Shown: positions 38,570 through 48,086, counted from the stretch's first letter. The stretch is 64,000 nucleotides of DNA from Flammeovirga pectinis (GCF_003970675.1 NZ_CP034562.1:4349501-4413500), one strand, 5' to 3'. The notes: generated by a model not told the origin, from the letters alone. Made by a program: numbers and translations.

Positions 38570-38639
38570 CATAAAAATTAGAATTTGATACTATTTAGTT
38601 AAAATCTGCTAGTCATACTATTTTACTTCTACGTTAAAC

Positions 38640-38715
38640 AATGTGTAGATAGAATAATAGTAGTATAGATAGTAGTTATATAGAAAAGAGCTTTCCAATG
38701 GAGTGCTCTTTTTTT
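38640..38715 (+). repeat. Terminator-ended unit, copy A
   Basis: It starts AATGTGTAGAT, contains AGTAGTTATATAG, and ends in the hairpin AAAAGAGC...GCTCTTTTTTT followed by ATGTTTAAT. The same order of words recurs in copy B about 170 nt on. It may be a duplicated 3' end or a pair of small RNAs. Confidence 0.4.
38684..38715 (+). terminator. Rho-independent terminator after the hybrid sensor gene
   Basis: AAAAGAGC pairs with GCTCTTTT and seven T close it. Confidence 0.8.
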
Positions 38716-38808
38716 ATGTTTAATTTTTACAGACCCGATTATCTTAATTAAAAGATTTTAATTATTCCTATAACTATTAAAAGTTATATTTTGATATTTT
38801 AATATCAT

Positions 38809-38910
38809 AATGTGTAAATCTTAAAAGATAATAATGACGTTATATATACCATAGACAGTAGTTAGATTATATAGTTTAAAGGGATGCTTTTATAAAGTAT
38901 CCTTTTTTTT
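38809..38910 (+). repeat. Terminator-ended unit, copy B
   Basis: It starts AATGTGTAAAT, contains AGTAGTTAGATTATATAG and ends in AAAGGGAT...ATCCTTTTTTTT followed by ATGTCTAAT, in the same order as copy A. The hairpin arms differ from copy A while the frame words are kept. Confidence 0.4.
38878..38910 (+). terminator. Second rho-independent terminator in the gap
   Basis: AAAGGGATGC pairs with GTATCCTTT around a 9-nt loop, then a run of T. No gene lies between it and the terminator at 38684, so it should end a separate short transcript or act as back-up. Confidence 0.75.
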
Positions 38911-39113
38911 ATGTCTAATAATTCTGAGGATAGTATAGAATACTTAAAAATGCTCATTTTAGATAAGATAATCCACTTTTGTATGTATCGACACACCTTG
39001 TGTACGTGTAAGTACTAAGCTCTATTTATTTCTATTCATTTTTGTGATGTAGAAGAACCATAAAGAAAATTGAATTCTAAATGGTTTTTCTAAACAATAA
39101 ACCTACTGAAAAG

Positions 39114-40991
39114 ATGAATAGACTACATAAAATAGCAATTAATTTAGTATTCCTATTGACTACGTGTATTGCTTTTGCTCAAGAAAAAATTATAATTAAA
39201 AATACAGACGATATCACTCAAGATGCCACTGCATATGTATTAAATAAAGTACAGAATGCAAATAGTATAAAGGGAAGTCACTTCTTTTTTGAAAAAGGAG
39301 TATACCACTTTTATCCAGATAAAGGATTAGAGAAATTTTGTTATATATCAAACCATAAAGATGTCTTTGTAAAAACAGCATTCCCACTAATTGGTAAAAA
39401 GAACATTGTAATTAATGGCGGTGGTTCTACTTTTATTTTTCATGGTAAGATGATTCCTTTTTTAGTGGAAGACGGAAATAATATTAAAATTAAGAATGTA
39501 GAAATTGATTGGGCAACCTCTTTCCATAGTGAAGGAAAAGTTATTGATAAAGATCTTAAAGAACACACCTTTGATGTTAAATTTTCTGAGGAATATCCTT
39601 ATGAAATAAGAAACGAGCAGGTATATTTTATCAAAGAATATTATGAGCACAATTTGGGACAAACCATACTATTTGATGAAAAACGTAGAGCTGTAGCTTT
39701 TAATACAGAAATTTCTACGCCAATTTCAACTAAACAAAAAGGTACAGTTCAATACCAAATTGAATCAATAAATTATAAATACACTCAAGATAGAAAAGAC
39801 CTTACTTTACGAAAAATAGGCCTTAAGGATCGTATTAAAGTAAAAGAAATTAAACCGGGAGTATTAAGATTTTACAATCATAAAAAAGCATTACCTCCAA
39901 TTGGTTCAATATTAACAACCAAAGGTGCACAAGGGGAAAATAGAGTTGCTCCTGCATTGAGAATAAAAAATACAGACAGTTTTTTATGTCAGAATGTAAC
40001 GATTTTTAATGCAGGTGGAATGGGTTTAATTGCAGAAAACTCTTCTAATATTACCTTAACTAATTTAGTAATTACCCCATCAAAAGGTAAAGTAGTCTCT
40101 ACTACCGCAGACGCGACCCACTTTGTTGGTTGTAGAGGTAAAATTGAAATACGAAATTCATTTTTCGAGAATCAATTAGACGATGCAGTAAACATACATG
40201 GTACATACCAAGAGGTAGTTAATGTAGAAGGAAAGCATACGTTAGGAATCAGAATGGGACACCATCAGCAAGAAGGCTTTATAATTGGAAAGGAAAATGA
40301 TACGATCGGTTTAGTACGTCTAGATGATTCTTTTTCCCCTTATCAAACACTTACAATAGCAACGATTAAGGTGATTAATAGCAGATACCAACTGATTACT
40401 TTTAAAGAAGAAATACCAGCTGTAATTAAATCAGGTGATTTGATTGAGAACCTCTCTGCCTATCCAGAAGTAGTGATTGAGAAAAATACATTTAGAGGAA
40501 ACAGAGCAAGAGGTTTACTGTTATCAACACCTAAAAAGACCTTAGTAAAAGACAATTATTTCCATACAGAAATGGAAGCAATTCTTATTCCAGTAGAGAG
40601 TGGGAAATGGTTTGAATCTGGGAGTCAGTCTAACTTAACTATTGTGGGTAATATTTTCGAGGATTGTAACCATGGCGGGCATAGTAGAGGTTTAATTCGT
40701 TTAGTAACAGATGATGACAACCAAAATTATGCTTTTTCAAACATCACAATTGAGAACAATATTTTTAAGAGTTTTGATAATTTAATATTGGAAATTGCCA
40801 ATACTGATGGATTAAAATTTATTGGTAATACAATTTTAAAGACTGAAACATTCCCAATGTTATATCCAGATAATCCTGCTTTCAGAATCAAATCTTCAAG
40901 AGATATTATCTTCCATAATAATGATTATAAAGGGAATGCATCTCAGATTATACAGAAAGATGTAACCATTGGAGAACTTAGTTTTCAGTAA
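39114..40991 (+). CDS. GH110-type exo-alpha-1,3-galactosidase, second copy
   Basis: I favour the ATG at 39114, which gives a proper signal peptide (MNRLHKIAINL...CIAFAQ); an upstream ATG at 39081 would add 11 polar residues. The 625-residue product is a right-handed beta-helix. TADATHF (Asp333) is followed by QLDDAVNIHGTY (Asp356, Asp357), the same 23-residue spacing as its neighbour at 32332. The two copies share the overall plan but are well diverged, so they probably accept different sulfation patterns or linkages. It leads an operon with two sulfatases (27 nt gap, then a 1-nt overlap). A GTATCG half-site of the locus dyad lies at 38985-38990. Confidence 0.85.
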   Translation: MNRLHKIAINLVFLLTTCIAFAQEKIIIKNTDDITQDATAYVLNKVQNANSIKGSHFFFEKGVYHFYPDKGLEKFCYISNHKDVFVKTAFPLIGKKNIVINGGGSTFIFHGKMIPFLVEDGNNIKIKNVEIDWATSFHSEGKVIDKDLKEHTFDVKFSEEYPYEIRNEQVYFIKEYYEHNLGQTILFDEKRRAVAFNTEISTPISTKQKGTVQYQIESINYKYTQDRKDLTLRKIGLKDRIKVKEIKPGVLRFYNHKKALPPIGSILTTKGAQGENRVAPALRIKNTDSFLCQNVTIFNAGGMGLIAENSSNITLTNLVITPSKGKVVSTTADATHFVGCRGKIEIRNSFFENQLDDAVNIHGTYQEVVNVEGKHTLGIRMGHHQQEGFIIGKENDTIGLVRLDDSFSPYQTLTIATIKVINSRYQLITFKEEIPAVIKSGDLIENLSAYPEVVIEKNTFRGNRARGLLLSTPKKTLVKDNYFHTEMEAILIPVESGKWFESGSQSNLTIVGNIFEDCNHGGHSRGLIRLVTDDDNQNYAFSNITIENNIFKSFDNLILEIANTDGLKFIGNTILKTETFPMLYPDNPAFRIKSSRDIIFHNNDYKGNASQIIQKDVTIGELSFQ

Positions 40992-41017
40992 AACTAAACA
41001 AATTAATACCGAAGGAA

Positions 41018-42508
41018 ATGAAATTGAATAATTATTACCTATTATTTGTACTGCTATTTAGTGGGCAAATAATTAATGCACAAGACCGTCCTAATATTTT
41101 ATTGGTGATGGCAGAAGACATTAGTACAGATTTGGCTTGTTATGGAATGGAAGCAGTGAAAACACCAACTTTTGACCGACTAGCCGAAGAAGGAATAAAG
41201 TACACAAATTGTATTGGTACAAACTCTATTTGTTCACCAAGTAGGTCTGCTTTAATGGTAGGCGTCCACCAAAATATTACCAATGCCCAAAACCATAGAA
41301 GTAATAGAAATACACCTTTAGATAAAAAATTTGTACCTATTACTAAATTGCTTCAAGATGTTGGTTATAAGACTATTATAGGTAATGAAAATGTATTTAC
41401 AAAAGGTGAAAAAATAGATTGTAATTTTAAATTCAAACCTGTTGGTACATACGATGGGGTAAATAATTTTGGATTGTTTAATGTGAAATCTGCTAAAACA
41501 GAAGACAAAGAAAAACCGTTTTTTGCACAGGTACAATTAAAGGTGACTCATAGAGGAAACTGGTGGAACGATATTAGAAATAAATCTACACACCCAGTTG
41601 ATCCTAAGGATATTGTCTTACCTCCATTTATGGCAGACACTCCAGAAATTAGAGTAGATTGGGCTACTTATTTAGACCAGATAGAGTATGCAGATAGCGA
41701 AATGCAATTACTTTTGGATGAACTAAAAGAGAATGGAACATACAATAATACCATCATTATTTTTATAGGAGATAACGGAAGATGTAATGTGAGAGGTAAA
41801 GGGTATGTGTTTGATTCTGGATTGAGAATACCACTTATTGTTTGGTATCCTAAGGCGTATAAAGGAGGGGAAGTTGATGATCAGTTAGTTACTTTTTCAG
41901 ATTTATCTGCCACTATACTTTCTCTTGCAGGAGCAGAATTACCAACCTATGCAACGGGTACTTCAATTTTTGATAAAGAAGAAAGAACCTATGTGTATTC
42001 TGCCCGAGACATTTGGGATGAGATTGAGGATAGATCAAGAGCTATTACAACAAAACGTTATAAATACATTAAGAATTACTTTGCAGATGTTCCTTATGAT
42101 GCACACCAAGCCTATTTGGAATACAACCGCCCTGCAGTTCATGTAATGAGAAAATTAAATAAAGAAGGAAAATTAGATGCGTACCAATCTGTATTTTTTG
42201 CATCAACAAAAGATAAAGAAGCATTGTATGATTTAAAAAAAGATCCACATGAATTACATAATTTAATTAACGATAAGAAATACAAAAAAATAGGCGACCA
42301 ATTAAAAGGATATATGGCAGAATGGCAGAATGAGTATACAGATAGAGGGTTTGAAAATTCGAAGCCAGAAGCTCCTAAATCGGTAGCTTTTGTAGCTTTT
42401 TTAAAAACAGAATTACCAAACGTTTGGGCTGCTTTAGAAGAAGGGAAAGTAGTTGATCTATCTGATGCCCAAGCAGTATTTAAAACAAGAAATAAAAAAG
42501 TGAAATAA
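41018..42508 (+). CDS. Secreted sulfatase (S1)
   Basis: This 496-residue protein has a signal peptide ending IINAQ. Metal-binding is ILLVMAEDIST, with Glu33-Asp34 in place of the usual Asp-Asp. The formylglycine signature is CSPSRSALMVG (Cys72, Arg76), with Val-Gly at the end where most have Thr-Gly. FIGDNGRCNVRGKG is the downstream metal-binding block. The C-terminal 60 residues (SKPEAPKSVAFVAFL...) extend beyond the usual S1 end. It is in the middle of the GH110-sulfatase-sulfatase operon; its TAA shares one base with the next gene's ATG, so translation is coupled. Confidence 0.9.
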   Translation: MKLNNYYLLFVLLFSGQIINAQDRPNILLVMAEDISTDLACYGMEAVKTPTFDRLAEEGIKYTNCIGTNSICSPSRSALMVGVHQNITNAQNHRSNRNTPLDKKFVPITKLLQDVGYKTIIGNENVFTKGEKIDCNFKFKPVGTYDGVNNFGLFNVKSAKTEDKEKPFFAQVQLKVTHRGNWWNDIRNKSTHPVDPKDIVLPPFMADTPEIRVDWATYLDQIEYADSEMQLLLDELKENGTYNNTIIIFIGDNGRCNVRGKGYVFDSGLRIPLIVWYPKAYKGGEVDDQLVTFSDLSATILSLAGAELPTYATGTSIFDKEERTYVYSARDIWDEIEDRSRAITTKRYKYIKNYFADVPYDAHQAYLEYNRPAVHVMRKLNKEGKLDAYQSVFFASTKDKEALYDLKKDPHELHNLINDKKYKKIGDQLKGYMAEWQNEYTDRGFENSKPEAPKSVAFVAFLKTELPNVWAALEEGKVVDLSDAQAVFKTRNKKVK

Positions 42509-44055
42509 TGAAAAAGTTAACCTTATTAACCATTCTTTTTATAGGATTATTTGCTTGTTCTTCTGTTAAACAGAAAGAGGAAGTAGACCATAAAAAACAA
42601 CATCCAAATATTGTCTTTATCTATCTTGATGACCTAGGATATGGAGATGTCGGAGCCTATGGAGCGAAGGCATTAAAAACGCCAAATATAGATAATTTGG
42701 CCCATAGTGGTTTACGTTTTACTGATGGGTATTCTTCATCGGCTACTTGTACACCGAGTAGGTACGCATTGCTTACAGGAGCGTATCCATGGAGAAATAA
42801 AAATGCAAAAATATTACCTGGAACAGCTCCTTTAATAATAGGTACAAACCAAATGACTATTCCAAAAATGCTTAAAAAAGCGGGATATCAGACCGGAATT
42901 GTAGGGAAGTGGCATTTAGGTTTAGGTGATGGAAATGTAGATTGGAACAAAAAAGTGACGCCTGGACCTAATGAAGTTGGCTTTGATTACAGTTATATAA
43001 TGGCAGCAACACAAGATAGAGTGCCTACTGTATATATAAAAGATGGAGATGTTGTAGGTTTAGATCCTAATGATCCTATTGAAATAAATTACAAACAAAA
43101 TTTTGAAGGAGAACCAACTGCAATTTCTCATCCTGAGCTGACAACAATGAAGTGGCATCATGGACATAATAACAGTATTGTAAACGGAATACCGAGAATA
43201 GGATTTATGAAAGGAGGTACGTCTGCAAAATGGTCTGATGTTGACATGGCAGATCATTTCTTAGCACAAGCACAAACGTATGTAAAAGAGCATAAAAAGA
43301 AGCCATTTTTCTTATACTATGCAATGCAGCAACCTCATGTGCCAAGAACACCTAACCCTAGGTTTGTAGGAAAGTCAGGATTGGGGCCTCGCGGAGATGT
43401 AATTGTGGAAGCTGATTGGATGATTGGAGAATTTATGAAAACACTAGAAGAGGAAGGTATACTAGAAAATACACTAATAGTTTTCTCTAGTGATAATGGT
43501 CCTGTTTTAAATGATGGTTATTATGATGATGCCGAAGAAAAACTAGGAACACATACACCAACAGCAGGTTTAAGAGGTGGAAAATACAGTCTTTTTGAGG
43601 CGGGTACAAGAGTACCTTTTATAACTTACTGGAAAGGTAAAATTATGCCAAATGTTTCGGATGCATTAGTTTGTCAGATGGATTTACTGCCTTCATTAGC
43701 ACAATTAGTAGGTGTAGATGTACCCTCAAACGATGCACAAAATTTATTGGCTACTTTCTTAGGCACATCAGACGTTGGGAGAGAAGAGTTAATTTTAGAG
43801 GCTACATCAAGAACCATGTTTAGACAAGGAGATTGGGTATTAATACCTCCTTATAAAGGTCCTGCATCACTTAAAAAAGTAAATATAGAAATTGGAAATG
43901 CAGCAGATTTTCAACTTTATAATTTAAAAAATGATAGTAAGCAAGAACACAATTTAGCCTCAGAGAATAAAGAAAAGTTACAGCAAATACTTCACGATTT
44001 TGTAGTGTTAAGAGGTGGAGATTACTCAAAAACTGAAACCTATGAATTAAGATAA
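42508..44055 (+). CDS. Sulfatase lipoprotein (S1)
   Basis: This 515-residue protein has a lipobox GLFAC (Cys17) and a charged linker. FIYLDDLGYGDVG (Asp41, Asp42) and CTPSRYALLTG (Cys81, Arg85) are the metal and formylglycine sites. GKWHLGLGDGNVDW, FFLYYAMQQPHVPR and FSSDNGPVLNDGYYD fit the galactose/N-acetylgalactosamine-6-sulfatase-like part of S1, suggesting a 6-O-sulfate substrate, though this is inference. The start codon overlaps the preceding stop by one base. It is the last gene of its operon and is closed by a strong terminator. Confidence 0.92.
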   Translation: MKKLTLLTILFIGLFACSSVKQKEEVDHKKQHPNIVFIYLDDLGYGDVGAYGAKALKTPNIDNLAHSGLRFTDGYSSSATCTPSRYALLTGAYPWRNKNAKILPGTAPLIIGTNQMTIPKMLKKAGYQTGIVGKWHLGLGDGNVDWNKKVTPGPNEVGFDYSYIMAATQDRVPTVYIKDGDVVGLDPNDPIEINYKQNFEGEPTAISHPELTTMKWHHGHNNSIVNGIPRIGFMKGGTSAKWSDVDMADHFLAQAQTYVKEHKKKPFFLYYAMQQPHVPRTPNPRFVGKSGLGPRGDVIVEADWMIGEFMKTLEEEGILENTLIVFSSDNGPVLNDGYYDDAEEKLGTHTPTAGLRGGKYSLFEAGTRVPFITYWKGKIMPNVSDALVCQMDLLPSLAQLVGVDVPSNDAQNLLATFLGTSDVGREELILEATSRTMFRQGDWVLIPPYKGPASLKKVNIEIGNAADFQLYNLKNDSKQEHNLASENKEKLQQILHDFVVLRGGDYSKTETYELR

Positions 44056-44076
44056 GTGCTTTTTAAAAAGAAAAAT

Positions 44077-44111
44077 AAAAGGAGTAGGATTTCGATCTTA
44101 GTCCTTTTTTT
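44077..44111 (+). terminator. Rho-independent terminator
   Basis: AAAAGGAGTAGGAT and ATCTTAGTCCTTTT form a long stem with a TTCG tetraloop and a T tail. It ends the GH110-sulfatase-sulfatase operon. Confidence 0.9.
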
Positions 44112-44168
44112 ATACGCTAATGTGGTTTAAATCAAGTTTTAAAGCACAAAATTCTGAAATACACAGAT

Positions 44169-44187
44169 AGGTACACTTTACGTATCT
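44169..44187 (+). promoter_or_regulatory. Candidate regulator dyad upstream of the probable lambda-carrageenase
   Basis: AGGTAC-ACTTTAC-GTATCT; the arms match at five of six positions and flanking bases extend it to CAGATAGGT...ACGTATCTG. It lies 78 nt before the start codon, like the dyads at 3702 and 5341. Confidence 0.5.
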
Positions 44188-44265
44188 GTAAGGACAAGCT
44201 TCTTATAGAAAAGGGTCAAATTTCAATACTCTATCTATTTTTAACCAGTAAAGCACACACTTGAA

Positions 44266-47232
44266 ATGATATTGAATTTTACTACAATTACACAAAATAT
44301 AGTACAACATCGATGCAGTCAATTATTAAAAATAATAGCTATTATTTGTCTCATCCAAATTGATGTACGAGCACAAGAAGAAGGTTTTAGCTATGATTTT
44401 AATAAAAATGAATCCTTAGATTGGTCTGCTGATAATACGAACTTTTGGGCGATAGAAAAAGACCCAACAAATACTAAAGATGCAATGCATTTAAAGGTAA
44501 TTTCTAACCCTAAGTTAAAGCATATATATAGTATTGAGACAGGAAAAACAATATTAAATGTAAGTACAGCAGTAAGAGATGAAACAACGTATATTGTTGC
44601 AAGTGATTATGATGGTTTACTTATGGGAGTAGATTATGATGGGAATATTCTCTGGAAGAATGAGTTGTCTGGCTATACGAATCACGATATTTGGTGCGAA
44701 GATATTACCAAAGATGGAAGCGATGAAATTCTAGCAGCCAATGCAGATGGTACGTTATATTGCCTTGATAAAAATGGGGAACTCCTCTGGTCATATAAGC
44801 ATACAGAAGCACCATTATTTTCGGTTACTGTAGCACATCACGAAGGAAATGCATACGTTGTAACCGGAGGTTTCGAAATGAGTATTCTGTATATCAATAA
44901 AGAGGGTATACTAGAAAAAGAAGTAAAAAACACATCTTATTCAATGGATAAGGCATGGGGCAAAGATGTAATTCCAACAGGAAAGAAACACATTAATAAC
45001 TTTTTGAAGAAGTTTTATGATGAAGAAGGAAACGAAAAATTATTAGTACAAGGAGCTCATAATGGCAACGCTGGTGATGGAACATTATACTTTTTTAATC
45101 CTTTTGAAGATACTCCTTACGAAATTGTAAGTGCAGATTTAAGAAAGCCCGTAGGTGGTTTAAATGTGGTTAAAGTAGACGGTAAAGTAAAAGTATTATT
45201 GGGAACATCGACTGCCGTAACCGATTCTCAATTTGAGGTATATGACTTAAAAGAAAAAACCCGTGATTATGTATTCTTTCCTGATATGCAAAAAGAGTAC
45301 GATAGGTTTGGGTATAGAATAGTAGAACCTGAAGTAATAGAATTTGATGGAAAAACGCATTACTTAACGTTATTTGGTTCACGTATTTTTCTTTTTTCAA
45401 CTACATTCAGTGCGGATGGAGAACGAACGATAATACGCAATAAATATGCATATAATGACCTTTTTAAAGATACTAAAAACAACCGTTTATTATTAGCGAG
45501 TGCACAAAGTGGAGGTTCTTGTATTCATGTTATAGATATTAATAATAAAGAATGGATTGAGGAGTTTCCTGCATTAGATCCTCCGGGAAATATTGCTAAA
45601 ATTTTAGAAAACTCAACGAAAGTTAGAGAACAAGTAGCTAGTTTTCAGCGCCCAAATAGGGAAAGAGTACCCTTAGAGGTTTATTTTGTTTCTGATGAAA
45701 AGGATGAATATACTGGACCTATAATAGAGCAAATGAATTCCAATACTTATGGTGCGCAATTTTATGCCAATAAGCACATGCCTAAAGTAGAAAATTGGGA
45801 CAGGTCTGAGATGGAAAATGAGACATATAAAAATAAAAGGGATGCCCGAAAAAACTATACATTGTCGCAAGAAGAAGTACTTACGACTTTAACGCCACTT
45901 TATGAAGAGGGAATTGGTTTAAATACATGGGGTGGACACGGAAACGACCCTTATTTTTATAGTGTAGCTACTAAGAAAAAAATTATTGATGCGGCCAATG
46001 GAAAACGGATTAATTTTATTTATCCAGAGTTAGAAAGTACATCTTCTGAGTTCGAATTTGTAATGAACGATCTTTTGTATCCTTTGGCAGAATATGGAAA
46101 AGATAAAAACCTTACAATAAGTATCCGTACAAAGCATTTATTTTGGTCATCGGTTATTTATAAACCATTTTGGTCTAGGGTGTTAAATGGAGAATTTTCT
46201 GATGTTTTTGTGCCATCAATGGAAGAAACCACAGACAAAACAATGGAAATTTCTATTGCTGCTAGAATGGGAGTATGGTCTAGTGGAGCTTTAAATAATT
46301 GGGGTGTAAGAAGTGCAAGAGACAACCCAAGTTATATTCGATTACGTCAGCGTTCACACCAAATGCTACCTAACCATTTCTTGCGTCAGATGATTTATAA
46401 TATTTCTAGTGGAGCACGTTATATTAATAATTTTGCAGTAGACCAACAGTACACCAGTGTGCTTTGGGAGATGGTAGAAAAAGGCGTGATCTATGTACCT
46501 AAAAGAGAAGAAATTGTAAGCATATCGCCAGTTCATTTAAGTATTGTAAATCCTACAGACAGATTTATTCATGATGGTAACAGGGTAAAATGGTTAACAT
46601 GGTTTGACGAAGGCAGAAAGGATGAAACGAACATGCTTTTTGATAGATTAAATGGATCTTGGCCAGCATCGCCAACAAATGAATGGGACTTTTCTAGAAT
46701 TGCAGCGAACGTAAAAGATAGACGTTTAAATTTTCTTCCAAATTACCCGAATGGTATTGTATTGATTACCCCTCCACAAAACAAGTATTTTGTACCTGAA
46801 GAATTACCACGAGGAAATTTAGTAGATCATTTACACCCTTTATATAAAGATATTCTTTCTGAATTTATTTCTGATGGAGATCAATTTTATTCTGCAGATG
46901 GGAATTCGTCCTTTTCAGCACCTTCTTATTCTGCCACTTTTAAAGAAGAAATTGAAGAAAAAGCAAAACTACTTCCACTTAATGTAAAGGGTGATGTAGC
47001 ATGGGTTGCAGCACAATCAGATGCCAAACATTTAAGAGTAACATTAATAGACGGAGGGTATTTAAACCCAAGTGCTAAAACTGCAAAATTAACTTTTCAT
47101 ACTGTAAACCCAGTCAAAATTACAGATATACTTTCGGGTAAATCAATACCTTTTTCTTCTGGCGAAGTAGAGGTAGAAATTCCATGTGGTGGCTTTCTTT
47201 TCTTAGATGTAGAACTTCAAACAGCATTATAA
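44266..47232 (+). CDS. Probable lambda-carrageenase (GH150-like) with N-terminal beta-propeller
   Basis: This 988-residue secreted protein has a signal (ending DVRAQ). Residues about 70-430 form a PQQ-like propeller, with repeats such as SDYDGLLMGVDYDGNILW (near 108) and ADGTLYCLDKNGELLW (near 160). The remaining 450-900 region has no standard glycosidase signature but is rich in Trp, Asp, Glu and His, for example WGGHGNDPYFYSV, NFIYPELES, SIRTKHLFW and VPSMEETTDK. The known lambda-carrageenase family GH150 has just this plan: about 940 residues, propeller first, unique catalytic part. Beside sulfatases and GH110 this is the best explanation. I assign it by architecture and context, not by a remembered motif. 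The next gene starts two bases after its stop. Confidence 0.6.
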   Translation: MILNFTTITQNIVQHRCSQLLKIIAIICLIQIDVRAQEEGFSYDFNKNESLDWSADNTNFWAIEKDPTNTKDAMHLKVISNPKLKHIYSIETGKTILNVSTAVRDETTYIVASDYDGLLMGVDYDGNILWKNELSGYTNHDIWCEDITKDGSDEILAANADGTLYCLDKNGELLWSYKHTEAPLFSVTVAHHEGNAYVVTGGFEMSILYINKEGILEKEVKNTSYSMDKAWGKDVIPTGKKHINNFLKKFYDEEGNEKLLVQGAHNGNAGDGTLYFFNPFEDTPYEIVSADLRKPVGGLNVVKVDGKVKVLLGTSTAVTDSQFEVYDLKEKTRDYVFFPDMQKEYDRFGYRIVEPEVIEFDGKTHYLTLFGSRIFLFSTTFSADGERTIIRNKYAYNDLFKDTKNNRLLLASAQSGGSCIHVIDINNKEWIEEFPALDPPGNIAKILENSTKVREQVASFQRPNRERVPLEVYFVSDEKDEYTGPIIEQMNSNTYGAQFYANKHMPKVENWDRSEMENETYKNKRDARKNYTLSQEEVLTTLTPLYEEGIGLNTWGGHGNDPYFYSVATKKKIIDAANGKRINFIYPELESTSSEFEFVMNDLLYPLAEYGKDKNLTISIRTKHLFWSSVIYKPFWSRVLNGEFSDVFVPSMEETTDKTMEISIAARMGVWSSGALNNWGVRSARDNPSYIRLRQRSHQMLPNHFLRQMIYNISSGARYINNFAVDQQYTSVLWEMVEKGVIYVPKREEIVSISPVHLSIVNPTDRFIHDGNRVKWLTWFDEGRKDETNMLFDRLNGSWPASPTNEWDFSRIAANVKDRRLNFLPNYPNGIVLITPPQNKYFVPEELPRGNLVDHLHPLYKDILSEFISDGDQFYSADGNSSFSAPSYSATFKEEIEEKAKLLPLNVKGDVAWVAAQSDAKHLRVTLIDGGYLNPSAKTAKLTFHTVNPVKITDILSGKSIPFSSGEVEVEIPCGGFLFLDVELQTAL

Positions 47233-47233
47233 T

Positions 47234-47905
47234 ATGTCTTACATTAATATATCATTATTCGTCTTACTAGTGTCATCAATTTTTATAGACGTTAAAGCAA
47301 CATCAAATAGTTTACTCTCAGATACATTATCTGGACCTATAGTTTCAACTGTTTTAGAAAGTAATACTTTATTTGTAGAAGTTTTGGAAGCAGGAGATTA
47401 CAATCTATCCGTAGAGGTTTTTCTAACATCTGAGAATACATTAAATAAATTCTACTTTCAATTTTTATCACCTTGGGTATCTGTTCCTTTTACTATTGAT
47501 GGAATAGAAAAAGGAAAATGGGTAACGCTTTCAGAAAAGGTAACAATAAAAGAACGTCTTGAAGAGGGGAATGCCCGTTTTCATATTCCATTAAAAAATG
47601 ATGATGAAGTAATTGCAGATATATATTTTGGTACTATTCAGTTAGAAAAAGTAAGTGATGTAACTGACATTTCTAAAAATTGGAATAAGATAAAAGTGTA
47701 CCCTAATCCAGCGGAAGATGTAATAAACGTTAGAGGAGAAGGTATTGAATCTGTTTTTATATACAACGTTCAAGGACAATTAATGAGAGAAATTTTATCA
47801 GATTTTGAAAGAATTCCTATTCCTTCTTTCAGAAAAGGAGTATATATTCTACGTATTCAGATGACGGATAAATCATTTCAAAACAAGAAAATAATAGTTA
47901 ATTAA
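47234..47905 (+). CDS. Small type IX secretion cargo with C-terminal sorting domain
   Basis: This 223-residue protein has a signal peptide ending DVKAT. Residues about 25-140 look like a beta-sandwich module (LFVEVLEAGDYNLSVEVFL, PWVSVPFTIDGIEKGKW). The C-terminal 70 residues are a type IX sorting domain: KIKVYPNPAEDVINV, VFIYNVQGQLM, RKGVYILRI, KKIIV. No catalytic motif is visible, so it is probably a carbohydrate-binding or anchoring protein on the cell surface. It begins two bases after the stop of the probable lambda-carrageenase, which has no such domain itself, so the two are cotranscribed and may work together. Confidence 0.8.
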   Translation: MSYINISLFVLLVSSIFIDVKATSNSLLSDTLSGPIVSTVLESNTLFVEVLEAGDYNLSVEVFLTSENTLNKFYFQFLSPWVSVPFTIDGIEKGKWVTLSEKVTIKERLEEGNARFHIPLKNDDEVIADIYFGTIQLEKVSDVTDISKNWNKIKVYPNPAEDVINVRGEGIESVFIYNVQGQLMREILSDFERIPIPSFRKGVYILRIQMTDKSFQNKKIIVN

Positions 47906-47927
47906 GCATATACAGAAATAAGGTTTT

Positions 47928-47960
47928 AAGGCCCTAAATACATTATTTAGGGTCTTTTTT
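47928..47960 (+). terminator. Rho-independent terminator
   Basis: CCCTAAAT-ACATT-ATTTAGGG is a perfect 8-bp stem followed by TC and seven T. Confidence 0.9.
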
Positions 47961-48086
47961 TGTTGGTTAAATCTTATTTCCATTATATAATTATTGTTGA
48001 CAGATGTTAACTGCGTGTCTGTTTTAAATTAAATATGCTAGTTTTCAGAAACTAATTATTACTAAGACCTAAATCAATTAACAACT

